Below are positions 47,241 through 61,886 of a DNA stretch of 64,000 nt, piece after piece. Position 1 is the stretch's first letter. Each line of letters starts with the position of its first letter. The notes beneath the pieces are model-generated. The model saw only the letters and a program-made list of their open reading frames with translations. It did no database searches and was not told the DNA's origin. The translations under genes were made by a program, and so were the position numbers. The stretch lies in assembly GCA_024362935.1 (NCBI GenBank), contig JANCRA010000014.1:8697258-8761257 (forward strand), read 5' to 3'. This DNA is from Setophaga petechia (Eukaryota > Chordata > Aves > Passeriformes > Parulidae).

Positions 47241-49029
47241 GCTGTTGGAGAGGCTGAGGTTTGTCTACCCCTGCAAATCGGGAGCAAACCTGCTGAGCAA
47301 CTTTGGTATTAAAAAAGCGAGTCCAGGATGAAGCAGTGGGAGAGCAGGATCAGTCCGTTTGCAGCTCCTCCAGCAAGGCTCTGTAATGGAGCAGTCCTTT
47401 GTGCATAGCAGGAATGGAAACAACAGCCCTCAAGTCTGACCCCAGACAATTGTTTTCAGCGAAGAGGGCTAGGGAGGCAATTAATAATGTTTAAACAAAA
47501 GAAATAAAAAAAGCAATACTGTATCTAGAAATTCTTCTGAGGGCCAGAGCTGTGACAGAAAGATATATGCTTCAGCATTGCTGTCAGAATAAATGACTCT
47601 CCTGAGAACAGGAGTTTTCCAGGCTCTTTCTGCCCCACTGGACACAATTTAAGAAATGCATTGCAGCTAAAAATCACTAATTTTAGCCGGAAGATGAATT
47701 GCACAGGGTCATGTTTTAACTCGTGTGCTGGAAGGACAGGGGATATATTATTAGAGAGCCAGAATGCAAACGGTAGTTTCTGATTAGAAGAGAACCTCGT
47801 CAGCATTTCTCCAATTAGGTGTGGGCATCAAGTTCCCCGGCTCGCAGAGGGGCTGTTGGCAAACCTTTGGCTCCTCCGCTGGGAGCACAGGAGCTGGCTG
47901 AGCAAAGGCAGCCCAGCTCCTCAGAGCTGCTGGGGAGTTTCTCAGAAAGAGCCACCTCCTCGACTCCAGCTGTCAGTGGGCTGCAGCCCTGCAGCCAAGG
48001 GACTCCCTCTAAGGATAAGAACAGGGGTATTTTCCACGTCTCCTTTCAGAGGGGCTCTGCAGTGCCGATTTTCTATGATATGGATGCTCATCCCCTGAGA
48101 CGTGAGCCCAGATCACCAAATTCATTTTGCAGAGACCACCAAACGGCCATCTGAGATCAATTAGCTTGTCATTACTCATCCCCATCAGATCTGAACTGCT
48201 GACCTACAAGTGAAAGTCCGTATATTCGTCTCCCAGCGATGTGCAGACTCATCCAGCTATCTAATGAGAAGAGCTTCCTCCGTAAACAAAGCCAAGGAGG
48301 TCGTGCTCCGGCCGTCCATCGCCTGCTCCAATTAGCTTGAACCCAAGGGCCAAGTTGAGCTCAGTGTGATGGAGAGGTAGGAGTCTCTGTGGTGTCCAGC
48401 TCTGTGACAACAGGCTGCTGACTGGAGCAGAATGGCTCCCATTAGTGACAATTTCAAACAATTTTACCACTTGAAATGCCATTTTAGCTTTGCATTTGAA
48501 TGGTTGCTTTGTTATTTTAAACTGCTATTCATAACTAGTTAGTCGTTGAGAGTATAGCCTTATTTATTGAAGATACTGAATGTGCAATCTGGAGGCAGCA
48601 TTCATCGGGTCATGTGCTTTGGAAGTTCATTATTTAGATGAGGATATGAAACTAACGTGGAAGGAGATACAGCTCTTTTAATTAAAGGAGCGTGAACTTG
48701 ACTGAAGCATTTGCTGCCTGCAAAGGCTGTAATTATCACACATGATACAATTCTTCATTTAAATCTAAAAGATCCACAGCCCCTTTCCTCATTTAAATGT
48801 GTGTGTTCTTGCGTTATCTGTTTTCTGATAGTGTATGGGGAACCCTTTGAAACAGCATTAGTCCCAACTTTGAATTACTTCAGGATGCCTGGGAGGCACC
48901 GGTAGGTTTTAGACCATGTGGGAGAATGGCTCCAAGTTTCCAGAGTTTTCTGGCATGTGTGGATGTTGCTGTACAGGTGTGGTGGGTGGTGTTTAAGTGT
49001 CTCATTGTATGGGCTTGGGAACATAGATA
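47241..49029. other. non-coding stretch around the composition shift
   Basis: No exon recognised. 47440-47820 is AT-rich with motifs such as GGCAATTAATAATG and CTCCAATTAGG. 48150-48800 is described separately. From about 48,480 rightwards the sequence turns persistently AT-richer. Confidence 0.5.
48150..48800. promoter_or_regulatory. candidate enhancer with homeodomain sites
   Basis: A 650-bp repeat-free block with several TAAT-type motifs, including CAATTAG (48329-48335), the palindrome TTAATTAA (48678-48685) and TAATTATC (48730-48737). It has no coding frame or transposon. Composition and motif density resemble conserved developmental enhancers. This rests on appearance only. Confidence 0.3.
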
Positions 49030-49075
49030 CAGAGAATCATTTAGGTTGTGAAAGACATCTAAGACATAAGTCCAG
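49030..49075 (-). mobile_element. CR1 LINE terminal fragment
   Basis: About 45 bp resembling the extreme 3' end of a CR1 copy in minus orientation: AGAGAATCATTTAGGTTGTG, then AAAGACATCTAAGA, then AGTCCAGGC. The ATTTAGGTTG variant differs from the copies at 8981 and 23521, suggesting another, older subfamily. It is short, so a chance match is possible. Confidence 0.55.
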
Positions 49076-52000
49076 GCCGGAGCATCATCAGAGGGAACAT
49101 TTCTCTGTCCCTGTGAGGGGCTGCAGCTCCCTCCTCTCTTCTCTCTGCTCTGCAGGAGATGGTCCCCAGCAGCCAGCCCCTAAAGCAGCTCAGACTGTAA
49201 ATCATCCCATCCACACCCCTGAAAGCATGGCTGCAGCTGGATCAGTGCCTTCATAGAGCAAGACTCTGCCAGCAGCACTGGGGCTGTTACTTGTGCCTGT
49301 CTGGTGCTGGAAATGCAGCTGGGGGCACCAGCCTGCTCAGGGACATCTTCATGACAGCAGCTGCACAGGCAGACCACTGCTGTGACCCTTGCTCTGTGAT
49401 TGTGTTGCCCTGAGCACAACTGTCAGCCTTGCTTAGAATTCACTGGGTTTATTACTGTTTAATTTTTTGACCTAAATATAGACCAATTGTTTTTCCCTTA
49501 GAGTGATGGAGAATTTTATTGTGAGCTGCATTTTCCAAAACCTTCTCGAAAGGGTAAGGGCTATCAGGGAAGCAAGTACTGGCTTCTGTAATTTTGGGTC
49601 TGTCTTAAGCTTCCCCTCTTTGGTGTGGGTGGGGGTCCATTGTCGGTTCTTTTGTTATTATTTTAATTAGAAATATCCATGGGCAAATGGCAGCTGGATA
49701 TGACAGATGAGGATGTTAGTGCTGTATGGCAGAAACCTAAACAGTGGTTTTTTTTCCTTTTAGAAACAATGTGCCTCTACCTAAAGTGTTGGTATAAAGA
49801 AAAAGCTTTTTGGAAATTGCCACAGCTTGGAAAATAATTAGTTCTTTTTTAAAAAATCCTAGAGTTAATCAAAACCATACTCTTCATGATTAAGACTCTT
49901 TAAATGTTTTCTTTACTGTATCTTTAAATTCCAAATAAATCAATGCCTCTATGGAATTTTCTATTGACACAAATTTGTTCCACCTAAAATGAATAGTAAG
50001 TCTGAGAAAGCAATAGGAAATTGTTAATTCATCACTGCCTGCCTTCCCCTGCTATATTTTCCTCCTAATCAAAATGCAACCTGATATTCAATCCAAGGAA
50101 AACATTTCAAGGAGTCCATCATATGCCACAAGCTTCCAAATTTTCTAAATCTGATAGCAAGAAAACATCATACATCTTAATCATTAATGCATACTATGAA
50201 AAGATAAATGTAATGTTCAGTTTTTACCACAGTTGCAGCAACCTGTAACTGATGGCCTTTCCACAAGATTCATGAGCTGATGGAACAGCAGCAGAGGGAC
50301 ATTTCAATATACTGTGTTACAGTCTTGGGTTTCAATGTTTAAATGAGCAGAAAAAATATCCCCTCTATCAGACCTTGATTCAGAACAAATCTGAGGCACA
50401 AGCCTGAGGCTCACTCAGGTCAATGGCTTTTAGGCATGTGCTGAATAAATGTCTTCCTGAGCTGGGGCTGTACCCCTGGGCACGGCGAGAGCACAAGTCA
50501 TTGGAAACATATTGGCAGTGCACAGAAAGCAGCTGCTCTTGATCTCGTGTTTCTGCCTTTACAAGTCAGGATAAAGCTGTGCCTGACAAGCCAACCCCTT
50601 GGGGTTAGGACAATACATCTTACAGGAAAATCCCTCACAAGAGTAATGAAGCTTTGGAAGAAAGATCAGGCTGAAGCTTGTGTTCCTCTGCAATTGAAGC
50701 ACCTCTGAGCTCTGAGCCAGGTGTGTGTGCCTGGCCTGCACCAGCAGCACCAGAAATGGAGAAGTGGTCCCTTCCTTGCCTCCCAAGCCATCAGCAGCTG
50801 GAGCATCTTCTCTGGCCCAGATGACTTTTAATAGCTGCTGCTGGCTTAGCACCCCAAGGAGCTGTAATTGTCTCTGAACACGTGCATCTCACAGGTGCTT
50901 GGCACTATATTTAAGTTACAGGTTCATCAGCAGAGAAACTGGAGCTTTGCTGGGGATCACTTGTCATAGCAAAGGCTTCACGTGCTCAAAATGGAAATTA
51001 GGAAATCAAAAAGACAAAGAAACTATTCAAATAGTTTCTGAGCAGATTCATGGAAAATGCAGGAAAGTAAGAGTGTGAACATTGCCTCTACAAGGGTCCA
51101 AGATTTCTGAAACACTTGGGGAGTTAAGGAGAGGATAAAGTAAGGGAGAGTTCAATGCTGGGCAGCTTTCACAAACCAATAGGTGAATAGTTGATGAGAA
51201 TATAACTAGTTGCTACTGCAGATGGGGGCCGTGACTTGAAATTGCAGTTGCTGCTTTGCTGTTGCTCATTTTATGCAGCTGAGCTGGAAAATAAACTACA
51301 TCTCACTTTCTCTACCTCTGCTCTCAGGACTTGGGGTACTCATTTAGCTGTCGATAAAGTATTTTCTGAAGTCTATGAAGAGAAAGCAGGATGAAAAAGC
51401 AAGTACTTAGTGCAACTGCTGATAAAGACAAAGTGCTGAATTTTAGGCTCCTTTTAATCTTTCAGCAGTCATGTGCTCCCTGGATACATGTGTTTTCTTA
51501 CAGAGCAAAGCATAATCAGCTTTACATCCTGCATTGCCACGAGCACTTCCTCTTCAGTTCAAAGGCAGTGCAGAGGGATCGAGATGGAGAGACCCATCTT
51601 CATGTCCATATTCATGCCCACCTCTGCTTTGACTCCATTTCAAACGTAGCATCCTGCGCTTAGCAACTCGTGATCCTGTTTTCTCACTTCTGTGTTGTGG
51701 CAATGTCTCTTTCCTTGGAGAAAAGTTCTTGTTTGTCATTAAATACGGGAGTTTGAGAAACAAAGCGGAGGAGGATGGTACTTCCAAAGCAAGGGCATCA
51801 GCATGTTTTTAACAGCCTGCCTCCGTGCTTGGGACTGCAGCTAGTTACCCGAGGTACTCCCTTTTGCCTACGTCAACATAAAAAAAAAGGTGGATTACAG
51901 GCAGCTCCAGAGGAAAACGTGCATAGCTGACTTTCAAAGCACTTTGCACGCCCTTCACATAAAGCAGAGGGAAAGCTGGTGTGCAGACAGGAGCCGTGGG

Positions 52001-55000
52001 AGCAAGAAGCTCCCAGGCAGTGAGTTCAATCACTGCATGGTGCTCCTGGGCTTTTGTTAGATGTTTGCTGACAATCACACTATTCCTAAATGCAGTGTTG
52101 GTGATAAGTGCTGGGAAACAGACCCACTGAGAGCACAGCTAGGACTCTCTGTACTCCTGCGCTGGGTGGGGACGGCAGTGGTGTGTGGCTTTGACGTTGA
52201 GCTCTAGTTACCTAAGGACCAGAATGACTCAACCGGCTTCAATTTCAGCATGTGTCAAAGGAATTCAGGGACTGCAACTACTTGAATTCAAAACTACTAG
52301 AGTGTACTTTTAGTGGGCAGAAAATGGAGGTTTTCCCAGCTTTGTGGTTGTCAGGGGGAGTTTGCTTCTTGGGGACACTTTCAGGTGTCTATGGCTTCTT
52401 CTGTGGGAGATAGAATTCCAGCCAGGGGAGAAAACCCACTGAAATTCAGCCTTTAGCAACCAAAATGCACAATGTGGTGAGTGACAGATCTTGAAACAGG
52501 GAAAGCTGGACCTTAGGACTCTGCTCTGAAATGCTTTATTGGTGCTCTTACATGAAGGTTTAAGTGTTAGAATCTATATATTCTGCTAAGAACAATTTTT
52601 TGGTCATTGTCTAATCCCCTCTCAGATGAGTGGTGCCCAGAGAGAACAGGCCTGCTCTGACAACTTAACTTTTGACAGAGCTGCAAAGTAACAGTTAGTT
52701 AGGGTTGGGTTCTCCTTCATAACAACCTGCAAGCTTTGCCTTGGAGGTGATGAAGGACTGTGCTGCCTGCAGGCAGAGCTCTCAGGAAGGTAATCCCTGA
52801 GTGCCTTTGCAGGTTGTCTCTGGCACATTTTCATCCAGATTGTTGCTGGTGAAGCCTAAGGTGTGAATCCCTAGAATCTGTACTTGGCATTTCCCAGAGA
52901 CAGAAGCTTAAGGTGGGTGGCCAAACATACTCTGTCTTGACCCTAAAACAGTAGCATGAAGAACACACCAGGTTTTCATCTTTGGAAATGCATGCTTCAG
53001 GTTCCTGCCAGATAAGAACATACTAAAGGGCAAAGCTCTGCAATGGCAGTGAGGCAGACTCTTTATAAGAGCAGAAAAGAACCATTAAGATGGCATGGTG
53101 GAAGATGAGTTTGTTGCCAAACTGAATGAGAGCAGATGTGATGGGGGCCAGGATCCAACACTGTGAAATCAGTCTACAGAGTGCAAAACAAAAACCTCTG
53201 GATCCCAGGAGATCTGTGACACTCAAAATTGATACTCATGAATTTGTCATTACACAATAATATCAAGGAAGCTGCTGCTAAGAGCAAAAGAGAAGTGATG
53301 ATGAAACAAGCCAAGGTCATGAGCTGCCCACCAGACATCCTCAGCTAGGCAGCAGTGGGATGTTCTGACATCAGTGGAATATTCTGGCACACTCAAGTGC
53401 CTTCCTTTGATTCCCAAATGATGCCTCTTTGACTTCCTACAATTAAAACAAAGCCTTGAACAAGAAAGAACAGAAACATCAAATAAACAGGATTCCCCAT
53501 TTTATGAAGTAGTTGGATATACAATGAAGAACAGCCAGGTTGGAACTGAAGCAATAGAGTTGAAAAGTAGATGATGAAAATGGGGAGGAAAAGCTCCCAT
53601 TCAGGATCTTTACTCAGAAAGATGAAACACAAGAGACTGCTAGATAAAAGGGACATAAACAACCTTGGATCTGACAGCAGAGTGGAAATCCCCTGGCTGG
53701 AGAAGAGAGGATGAGCTCTAAGGAGATCCTAGGGTAATGGGCTCAAATAAACCCTAGAGCAGAAGAAGAAGCAGTCAAAAAAGGAACTCCATCAATCAGT
53801 AGCCATAAAAATGTGCATGTGAACTTCTAAGAAATTCCCAGGGAGAAGAACAATTTGGGTTGAGAAGTGGTGAATGCAGAACTCTAAATACTGGTCACTG
53901 GCCCTACCCAAACTAGTTTACAATGAGCATGGAAAGGTCACACAGCCTCCACGGGCCTCTGTTTCACCACTCCTTTCAGATTGGGGGAGAGATATTGCCT
54001 CTGTTAAAACATGGATGTAAAAATAGATCACTTCACCAAGTATAAAATCCTTTCACTAAGGGAAGAGAATTGTTGCTGATTATTAGCATGTGTAGATGAT
54101 TGTGTATAGAGTAAATAGAGGCTTGAAGTGTCACCCAGTTCACTTTTTAGCTGCTCTTTGCCATATCAGGGATGATTGCACTCCATCTGCTTCTGCCAAC
54201 CTCCTGTGATGGAAGTTCAGTTCTCCTGGGAAACCTATCCCAGGACTCAAGTTATCTTCACAGTTAAACCTTCTCCTGTTACCTAATCTTGATCTTGCTG
54301 CTGTGACTTGAACCCTTCATTACTGCTCACCCTATCTGCTGTGGAGCACAGGTTTCTGTAGACATGAGAGGTGTCTGGGTTTTTATGAGTGGGTTTGTAC
54401 CCATCAAGTGTGTCGTGTGGTTTTCACTCTAAGAAGCAGTCTGACTACTTACAGCTTTGCCAAAGCTCAGCTACTTAGGCTAAAGCCTTTCCATGCCAGG
54501 CATTTCCCTCAAGCTCTTTTCCACCCCCTGCCTTTTCTCTTCATCTCTGTCTTTTTGTTTTAAAATGCAGCCAAAAATCTCAGCTGTTTCTGAGAACAAG
54601 GTTAGGGAATGATACTGCTGCATTATGGCTGAACAGAAGAACTAGAGTGGGAACTATTTTTGGAAACCTTGAATGTTCTGATCAGAAATCTCAGAGAGGG
54701 GCTGTGACTTGAAGATCAAGCAGTCAGGTGCTAACCCTCCCAAAATGACAGCTGCCCATGGTGGACACAGGTTGGTTGGCTGAAAATCTCAATTCATACT
54801 GAGATATTCCTTGTGAGAGGTTCAGGAGTTACTCTTCTTGTCCTGAAAGGACTTTTCTTCCACAGCACAAACTCATTTGGTCATGGAATATGTAGTAAAG
54901 CAAGGTGTGGGAGCTCACTACACCTGTGTGCATTTTTTCCCTCTTTTCTGTTCTTTTACACCACAAATTGTTCAATCTGCAGGTCAAACTCAAGAAAATT

Positions 55001-57754
55001 TAAGTGTGGGAAGGAAAGCAGACATCAGAAATTCCTTTAAAACCCTTTAGATTACGTGGTATGAGTGAAAAGGGAGAAGAGAGATGCAAATCCTGAGGAA
55101 GCCTTTGCTTTAATGCTCTGCAGAGCAGACAGTGTTTGTGGAGAACACTGTCATTTGTTAATGTCCCTGTGACATGATCCAACTTTGTACTTAAGATGTA
55201 TTTTTCCTCCTTCAGCTTTCCAGGGTGGTTTTGTTTGGTTTTTTTTCTTTCTCCAAACAGTTAAGACTGTTTAAAATCCCGGATCTCTGATGAAACCAGA
55301 TCTGCCTTCGATACACATTAATCATGGCTGGATTATGGGGTTGGAGTAGCCACTGGAATTTCTTTCTGGTGAAACTGGAAGTGACCTTTGTTTCTTCTTG
55401 TTCTCTGGGTCAGTCTCAAGCTTAACTGGACATCTACAAAGGCTGCAGCTGCTAACAGAGACCACAAAGGTGACTGAGGGGTGAAGAGCAACGTCCGCCA
55501 CTCTCGTGCCTTGCTTCTGCTGCTGCTGTAGTGTCGGCTGTGGATGTCTTGCTGATCTCCTTCCTCTTGGTAAGCATAGGTCTGGGCAGAGCGGGAAAGG
55601 CACAAAACTGCAGAAAATTACAATGCTAAGTGCTTGAAAAGAGAGAAAATCCACATCTAATAGGAAAATCCTGTGGTAGAGTGTGCTGAGAAATCTGTCT
55701 TGGGACATAAAAAAGGCAGAGGAGCTGTTGTAAATAAACCCTTCAGCCTGGAACGTGCAAGCAAACCTGCATGGGGAAATTCTTGTGCCCTTATGAAGAC
55801 AAGGCAAAGTCTATGAGGCTTCATTCTGACCCGGGGCACGCCCCTTTGGATCAAGGTGGAGGACTGGGGCCATCCTAATTCCTAGTCAGTAAAAACAAAT
55901 AGCTCTAGCAACAGAGGAGAAGCATGAAAACAAAGTTACTATCAACACTCTGCCTTTTTGAAATCCCTTCCAAATTCTCCAAGGATAAGATCAATGCGAA
56001 CAAAAACAATAACAGCTCTGTGTGGAAAGAAGGTGAAAAGGCAGCTCCCTCAGCAGCACACACCCAAGAAATGGGCTTTGCTTTGCTTTCTTGGAGCTGA
56101 CATGAGCCTGGCACAATTCAGTAGCACCCCAGAGCATCAGCCAGGTATTTTTTTTAACCTTTACGAGCTCTGTAATGAAAGCAGCGGTCGGCACCCCCTG
56201 TGCCAGAGCACTCCAAACCTGCCCGCGATGGAATGTGCTGATAAAGAGGAATATTTCCTTGTGGACTTTGTTTGAGACATAAATTTAAATATTGCTAATT
56301 TCCAGTATCAGCCTCAGCAAGATATCCAACCCTTGGTGATCCATCTGTAAATGGTGGCAGCTCTTTCTAGATTTGAATGTTTAATTAGACAACACATTTC
56401 ATGACTTTGTCTCCCAGTCTCTCATTTCTCCTAAGTGGACCAGTGTTTTCTCTGGAAGAACAATGAAACAGCCAACAATCCATTTGTTACCATGAGACAT
56501 GGCAGCCTAGTGTGTTAGGTGTAGTAAAATGTAAGGTTTTGATGTGATTGCTGTGTAACAAGCTAACAGAGCTCAGCTCAGTTGTGAAATGTTCACCTTG
56601 AGAATGAAATTAATTCTTTAAGTAAGAACAATACTTTTAGAATAATCTGATGGTTTGAAAGTCAGCATTTTGCTGCTTTTTATAAGGCAAATTTAAAGTT
56701 GGGCATGTGGATAAATATGAGTGACCAAGATGACTGAATAGCAGGAGACTAACTTACAGTACCTTCAGGAAAACCCCATAAAAAGAGAAGGTTAAAAAAA
56801 ATCACATTCACAAATGCAATTTCTTTCCACCACTGGATTTCTGAGAGGAAATAATTATATCTCAAAGTTTACAAGAATAATATCTTTAGTATCTGAAAAG
56901 TCACTTGGACAATATCTGTACCAAGATTGAATCACCTCTAACTGTTTTACTAAGTATAACCAAAAGTATAACAGACTGTAAGACAGCTTGTTCAGTAATA
57001 AACATTCACATGTGAAAGAAGAACAGAGCTTTGAGTCACTGTTTAGCTTTCTTCCCCATGATCTCAAATTAAACCCATGAACAGCTATCCCTACAAGGGC
57101 TTTGCTTCCATGCTTTGAATCCTGACATGCCCTGTGCTGGTCCTGCAGGAGCAGACACTGATGCAGGATACAAGCCCCTCTCTCTCTCACATCAGCCACC
57201 AAATTCGTTTGTGTCAACCAATGTCTTATAGTGCTGTGTATGTTAACAGGAGGGGGAAAAAACCAAAACAAAACCAAAGCCCAAGACCCCCTGAGACTGG
57301 AAAAATTACAATTAATCCAGAATGATGATGTTGCATTTGGCTTATCAGATTGATGGAAGTGGTGGAGGCTGCTATGTGCATATTTTGACTGCCTTTTATA
57401 CCTCTGCTTGTGACAACTATCACCTGACTCTTTCATTTGGAAGGAAACTTCAGATATCCTGGGTGGGCAGGTTCACATCCCCTCTGAGCTGCCTGAATAC
57501 AACAGCTGGCTTGTGCTAGGCCTGAGGAACTGAAACTGTCTGCATTGTCCATTCTCATGTCTGAAAGCCCTCGAGATATGAAAATACACAGGCATTTTCA
57601 AAACAGCTCCAGGATTTCACATCTTGTCTGGCCCTTTTATGTCTGATTGTGCTTAATGTTTTTAAACTTTATAAAAGGCTCTCTACCATTGCATGCCACC
57701 CCACAAAATCCAACGCATATGCTTTTGAAGAAGGTCAAGGGAGCCTTTAGTCTG
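49076..57754. other. AT-rich non-coding stretch, no gene recognised
   Basis: Nearly 9 kb of AT-richer sequence with few open frames, as expected from frequent stop codons. I recognise no exons or transposons. A TTTGT/T-rich patch lies at about 55225-55260. Candidate regulatory sequence at 56130-56420 is listed separately. Long intronic sequence of a gene crossing the window cannot be excluded. Confidence 0.5.
56130..56420. promoter_or_regulatory. candidate regulatory patch
   Basis: Contains GCAGCGGTCGGCACCCCCTG, CGCGATGGAATGTGCTGATA and then AT-rich TAAATTTAAATATTGC and GTTTAATTAGAC. CpG-containing sequence is rare in this AT-rich part of the window, so its retention here may mean constraint. 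There is no coding frame of note. Low confidence. Confidence 0.22.
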
Positions 57755-58281
57755 CTTTGCTGAGACCTCATCTGGAGGACTCCATTCAGCTCAGGGGATC
57801 CCAGAACAGGAAGGAAATCAATCTGCTGGGGCTGGCTCAGAGAAGACTGTGAAGATGATCAGACTGCAGCAACTCCCCTGTGAAGACAGGCTGAGAGCTA
57901 GGAGTATTCAGCCTGAAGAAGAAAAGGCTCCAGGGAAACCTTATTGCAGATTGTCAGTACTTAAAGGGAGCTTATATGAAAGGTGGGGGCAAATGTTTTA
58001 GCAGGGCCTGTTGCAATAGGACAAGAGGTAATGATTTTAAACAAAAAGAAGGTTGATTTAGATTAGATATAAGGAAGAAATTTTTTAGAGTGAGGGTAGT
58101 GAGGCACTGGCACAGGTTGCCCAGAGAGGTGGTGGATGCCTAATTCCCAGAAACATTCAAAGTCAGGCTTGCTAGGATTCTGAGCAACTTGGTCTAGTTG
58201 AAGATGTCCCTGCTCATTACAGGGGGATTAGACTAGACAGCCTTTAAAAGTCCCTTCCAACCCAAACTATCCAAGGATTTT
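57755..58281 (+). mobile_element. CR1 LINE 3' portion, about 530 bp
   Basis: A plus-oriented CR1-type LINE. It begins in ORF2 at GCTGAGACCTCATCTGGA and runs through AGACAGGCTGAGAGCTAG and the conserved TTGCCCAGAGAGGTGGTGGA (the LPREV-coding region). It ends in the 3'UTR segment CCCTTCCAACCCAAACTAT. It has many substitutions and small indels, and no continuous ORF2 frame, so it is an old copy. Terminal octamers are almost erased. Confidence 0.92.
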
Positions 58282-61200
58282 TAGTTTTTAACGGATTATC
58301 AAATGCAATGTAAGGAGACAGTGTGGCTGATAGCAGCACAGTAGGTAACACAGAAAAAGCTGTGTCTGAACAACACATGATTGAGTGCCATTAGCACTGT
58401 CTGTGTACTGATAAGAGCATCTCCAGAGCTATTTTCACAAAGGCAGTTCTTAAACACTTCCTTTTATGTATTTAGGCTTGTGTGAGTCACATTTTGTGCT
58501 CAGTTAAACTTTCTCCTCATTGCTCAACATCTGGGATAATGACAGTGCCTGGTTCTTTACATAGATATCTTAAGATCTTCATCTGGAGATCTCAAGTCAC
58601 TTGATAGGTGGGTGAATTAAGGCATTAGAGGTGAAGCCAGATGCCCAAAATCATCACTTAGAAGGCCAAAGGCAAAGCTGGAAGAGGCACCCAGTCCTGG
58701 CTTCTGCTTGCCAGACAAGGGAGACTGAGTTCAGATATTTCTTTTAACAGTTTGTGCTGTGATTGGTAAAATTCAAAAAAGAGGGGGTTTAAAATAAAAA
58801 CCGCATACTTCCATTGCCAAAACATGTATGGATAGCACAGAGTCATAGAAATGGGTATCTGCTGCAATCATCCTCACTGTCCCAAATAACCAGCATGAAA
58901 ACCAAGTAACCTTCTGGGATAATCTGTTTTAATTCTCTAATGGTTGTGTAGCTCAGGCTCCATTGCATCATTTGGAGGAATAATTTGTTCTGATGTTCTC
59001 AAGTTTCATTTCATATTGTTTTTACTAGGGGAAAAAAACCCAAAAAAAACAACCAAAACTTGCATTCTCCTGATTAATGGAAAGAATTTAAACAGATTTT
59101 CAATTCATTAGGATTTTGTGTACCAAGGTCATTGATCAGAGGCAAGACTTGCTACACCAGACTCCTGAACCTGATACCACACTGCACTTTCATATTTGCA
59201 AATTTGTGACCTTTTTATGATCAAAAAGTGGCTCTCAAGTGTCAGAAAGATGTATTCAGGTGGATGTCCCAGGCTGTACAGGCTATGCTTTTGGGGAGAA
59301 GCTGCACATATATGTTACAAAGGCTGTTCATGTGTGAAGCACACTGTTGAACTGCCAGTGCTCACAACCAGAGGCAGCCCAGGGTGTCCAAATCACACAG
59401 CTGGGAAAGGATGGCTCTGTCTACTGGCTTTTCATGTTGGCCATGAAGACTTAGGTATTTTGTTGCACTGCAGTAGTAACCCAGGCTGAAGCAGAGGGGT
59501 GGATACAGCTTCTCCAGTGTGAGAATAGTTGTGACTGGGATGCTCACAGTTGAGGCTGGAACTTGGGCTTCAACAGCCTCAGTGAGGGAAGGGTCCTGGC
59601 TCCTGGCTGAGTACTCCAGATGCTTTGAGTTATTTTGAGTAGCACTTGCAGGCATCTTCTTTTAGGAAAAAAGGCTCCAGCTTTGGCATCTGGAATGAAG
59701 ACATGCATCTGTTTTGTAGCCTGGTTTAGAGACAAGAGACACGAGGTGCTGTTTCCTCCCTCATACCTGCCATGTTTGGTGTTTTTTAAGTGGTAGTAGG
59801 CAACTTCCCACTCATAATGCAAAATTGGATTGTTTTGTTTAACTGTTGTGGTATGGCACTTATCTCTGTGTGCTAGGTAAGATGTTTAGCTATCAACTTT
59901 GGACTTGGCCAAGTCCTCAAAGCTGCACATTGTTGCTTCTGGAGTTCCTACATCCATCTCTGCATAAAGTGCTTCCACTTTATTTAGTGCTTCCACAGAC
60001 ATGAACTGATTCTGATGGCTCATGGTCCTTTTCATTGCCCATATCCTTCACTTGGGTTATTTTGGGAGTCCTCAGATAGGATAAATCTTTATGCTGATGT
60101 ATGCAGGCTAAACATGAAAGGCTGCTCTGGAGGTGAGATGCAGTATTTCAGGATGATTGCTGCATGTGACTGTGGGTACATCACAGTACCCCCCACTGGT
60201 GGGGTGACTCCTGTGAAGATATTCTGGCTGGGAGCATCAGTTTTAGTAGCAGGGAAATGAAAATTAGTCTGGGTAAAAGAGCAATTAATTTGCACAATTC
60301 CTCCCCCTTCCCCCTCTCTCCCCCCACCAGTTTTGTAGTACCCATAAGCACAGACCTTGCATAAGTGGATTGCATTTCACACCTAATGTGCATAATTATA
60401 TCTTGCAAACAGTTTATTAATGGATCTATAATCACAGAGTAGCTTGTACATACATAATGCTGGTGTTTGATTATACTGCAGCTGCCATAGATCAATGGAT
60501 ACACAGGAGTCTGGCTTATTAGTGTCTCACACGTGTGAAGTCTAGAGAACAATGTAACACCAGTGCCATGCAGTTGCTCATCAAATGCTGCTACCTAGGG
60601 GAAAGCAGAGGCTTTAAAGATGTGGTAAAGAAGGGTTATAGAAAGAACAGTACATAACAGGACTTGGAAGCTGAAGAAAGCTCCCTTTCTCAAAAACATT
60701 CCATCCATAAATCCTTCAGTGGTGTTCTGTCTCAATTATCGATGCACTGTAAACATGCTAGATCTTATTTTGGAAAGGGATCTGTTCTGAGAATTCACTC
60801 AGGGAGCAGCATGTCTACAAGCTTGACCATTTCTGTTTTCTGGAGGTGACTCACCCAGAGACTGATGAACAGCCTAAGCTCTTGTGAATCAACAAACCAG
60901 GGATCTGCAGACTACAATCTGAGCAGCCTGAACCACGGTGAAATGCTTTGTGAAGATATCACCAAGATGCCTTTGGGAAGCAGTTGCATTTGGTTATGCA
61001 CAAGGAAAAAGGTTCTAGCTTGTTTTGGTGTGTTGTGCTACAAGCAAATAAAAAAGTTTGGTGAGCTGCAGAATTCCCATGAGATTGCATCCCATCTCTC
61101 ACACGTTAACCTCAGCTTTCCTCTCATGTCCCCCAGCTACCACCTGCAAAGCTGCCTCTGATCTGTGTTGACTCTCTGGCTGGTGGCCAGTGACTCTGGC

Positions 61201-61886
61201 CAAACAGGGTAAATAACTGCAAATTATGCTCTAGACTTTCTTGCAGCAAAGACATTATTAGTTTGTGTGCCTCTCCTTCATCTAGTTAGGAAGAAAAAAA
61301 TAAGAACTTCACTGTCTTTAAGACTCTAATTGTCTTGTTAAATGTTGGGGGCTGAGAGAGGTAGAGAAAGGAAGAACTGCTGCGATTTTATAGCTTTTCT
61401 TGATGACAAAACATGTCTAAAATAATACTTTTCTTTATATGAACATGAAATAATTGGTTGCCTTTGCTGGAAGGTATTCATTATTCAGAGCAAAAGCTCT
61501 TAGCTAGCTTAGTGTAGAGAAACTGGATAAATTCAGAAGAATAATATGATCCTGTGCCACTGTGCTCTATCTCACCCCTTCCTGCTACCCTGTTTCTGCA
61601 TCAGCTAACTGAGGTAACAAGCATGGGCAGTGTCTGATCTCTTACAGACTTTCTGATAATATTGACTCACTTTATTTAAAAGAAAAACTTTGGAAAGATG
61701 AAAACTGCAGGATGACAAATGTTAAACAAAGAGCTGCATGGGGGAAAGCAGTCAAACTTGATATTGTCTCCAAAGTCTTGAAAAATATATGCCAAGGTCA
61801 AAACACAAAACTTGCTAGGTGATTACATCTCCTGTTTCTTATTTTAGGGCTTTACAACCACTCATCTTGCTTTTGACCTTGCTGCT

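Noticed and set aside
58805..58870. CR1-like AGAGTCATAGAA string
   Set aside because: Only about a dozen bases fit, and the sequence that should follow in CR1 is absent.
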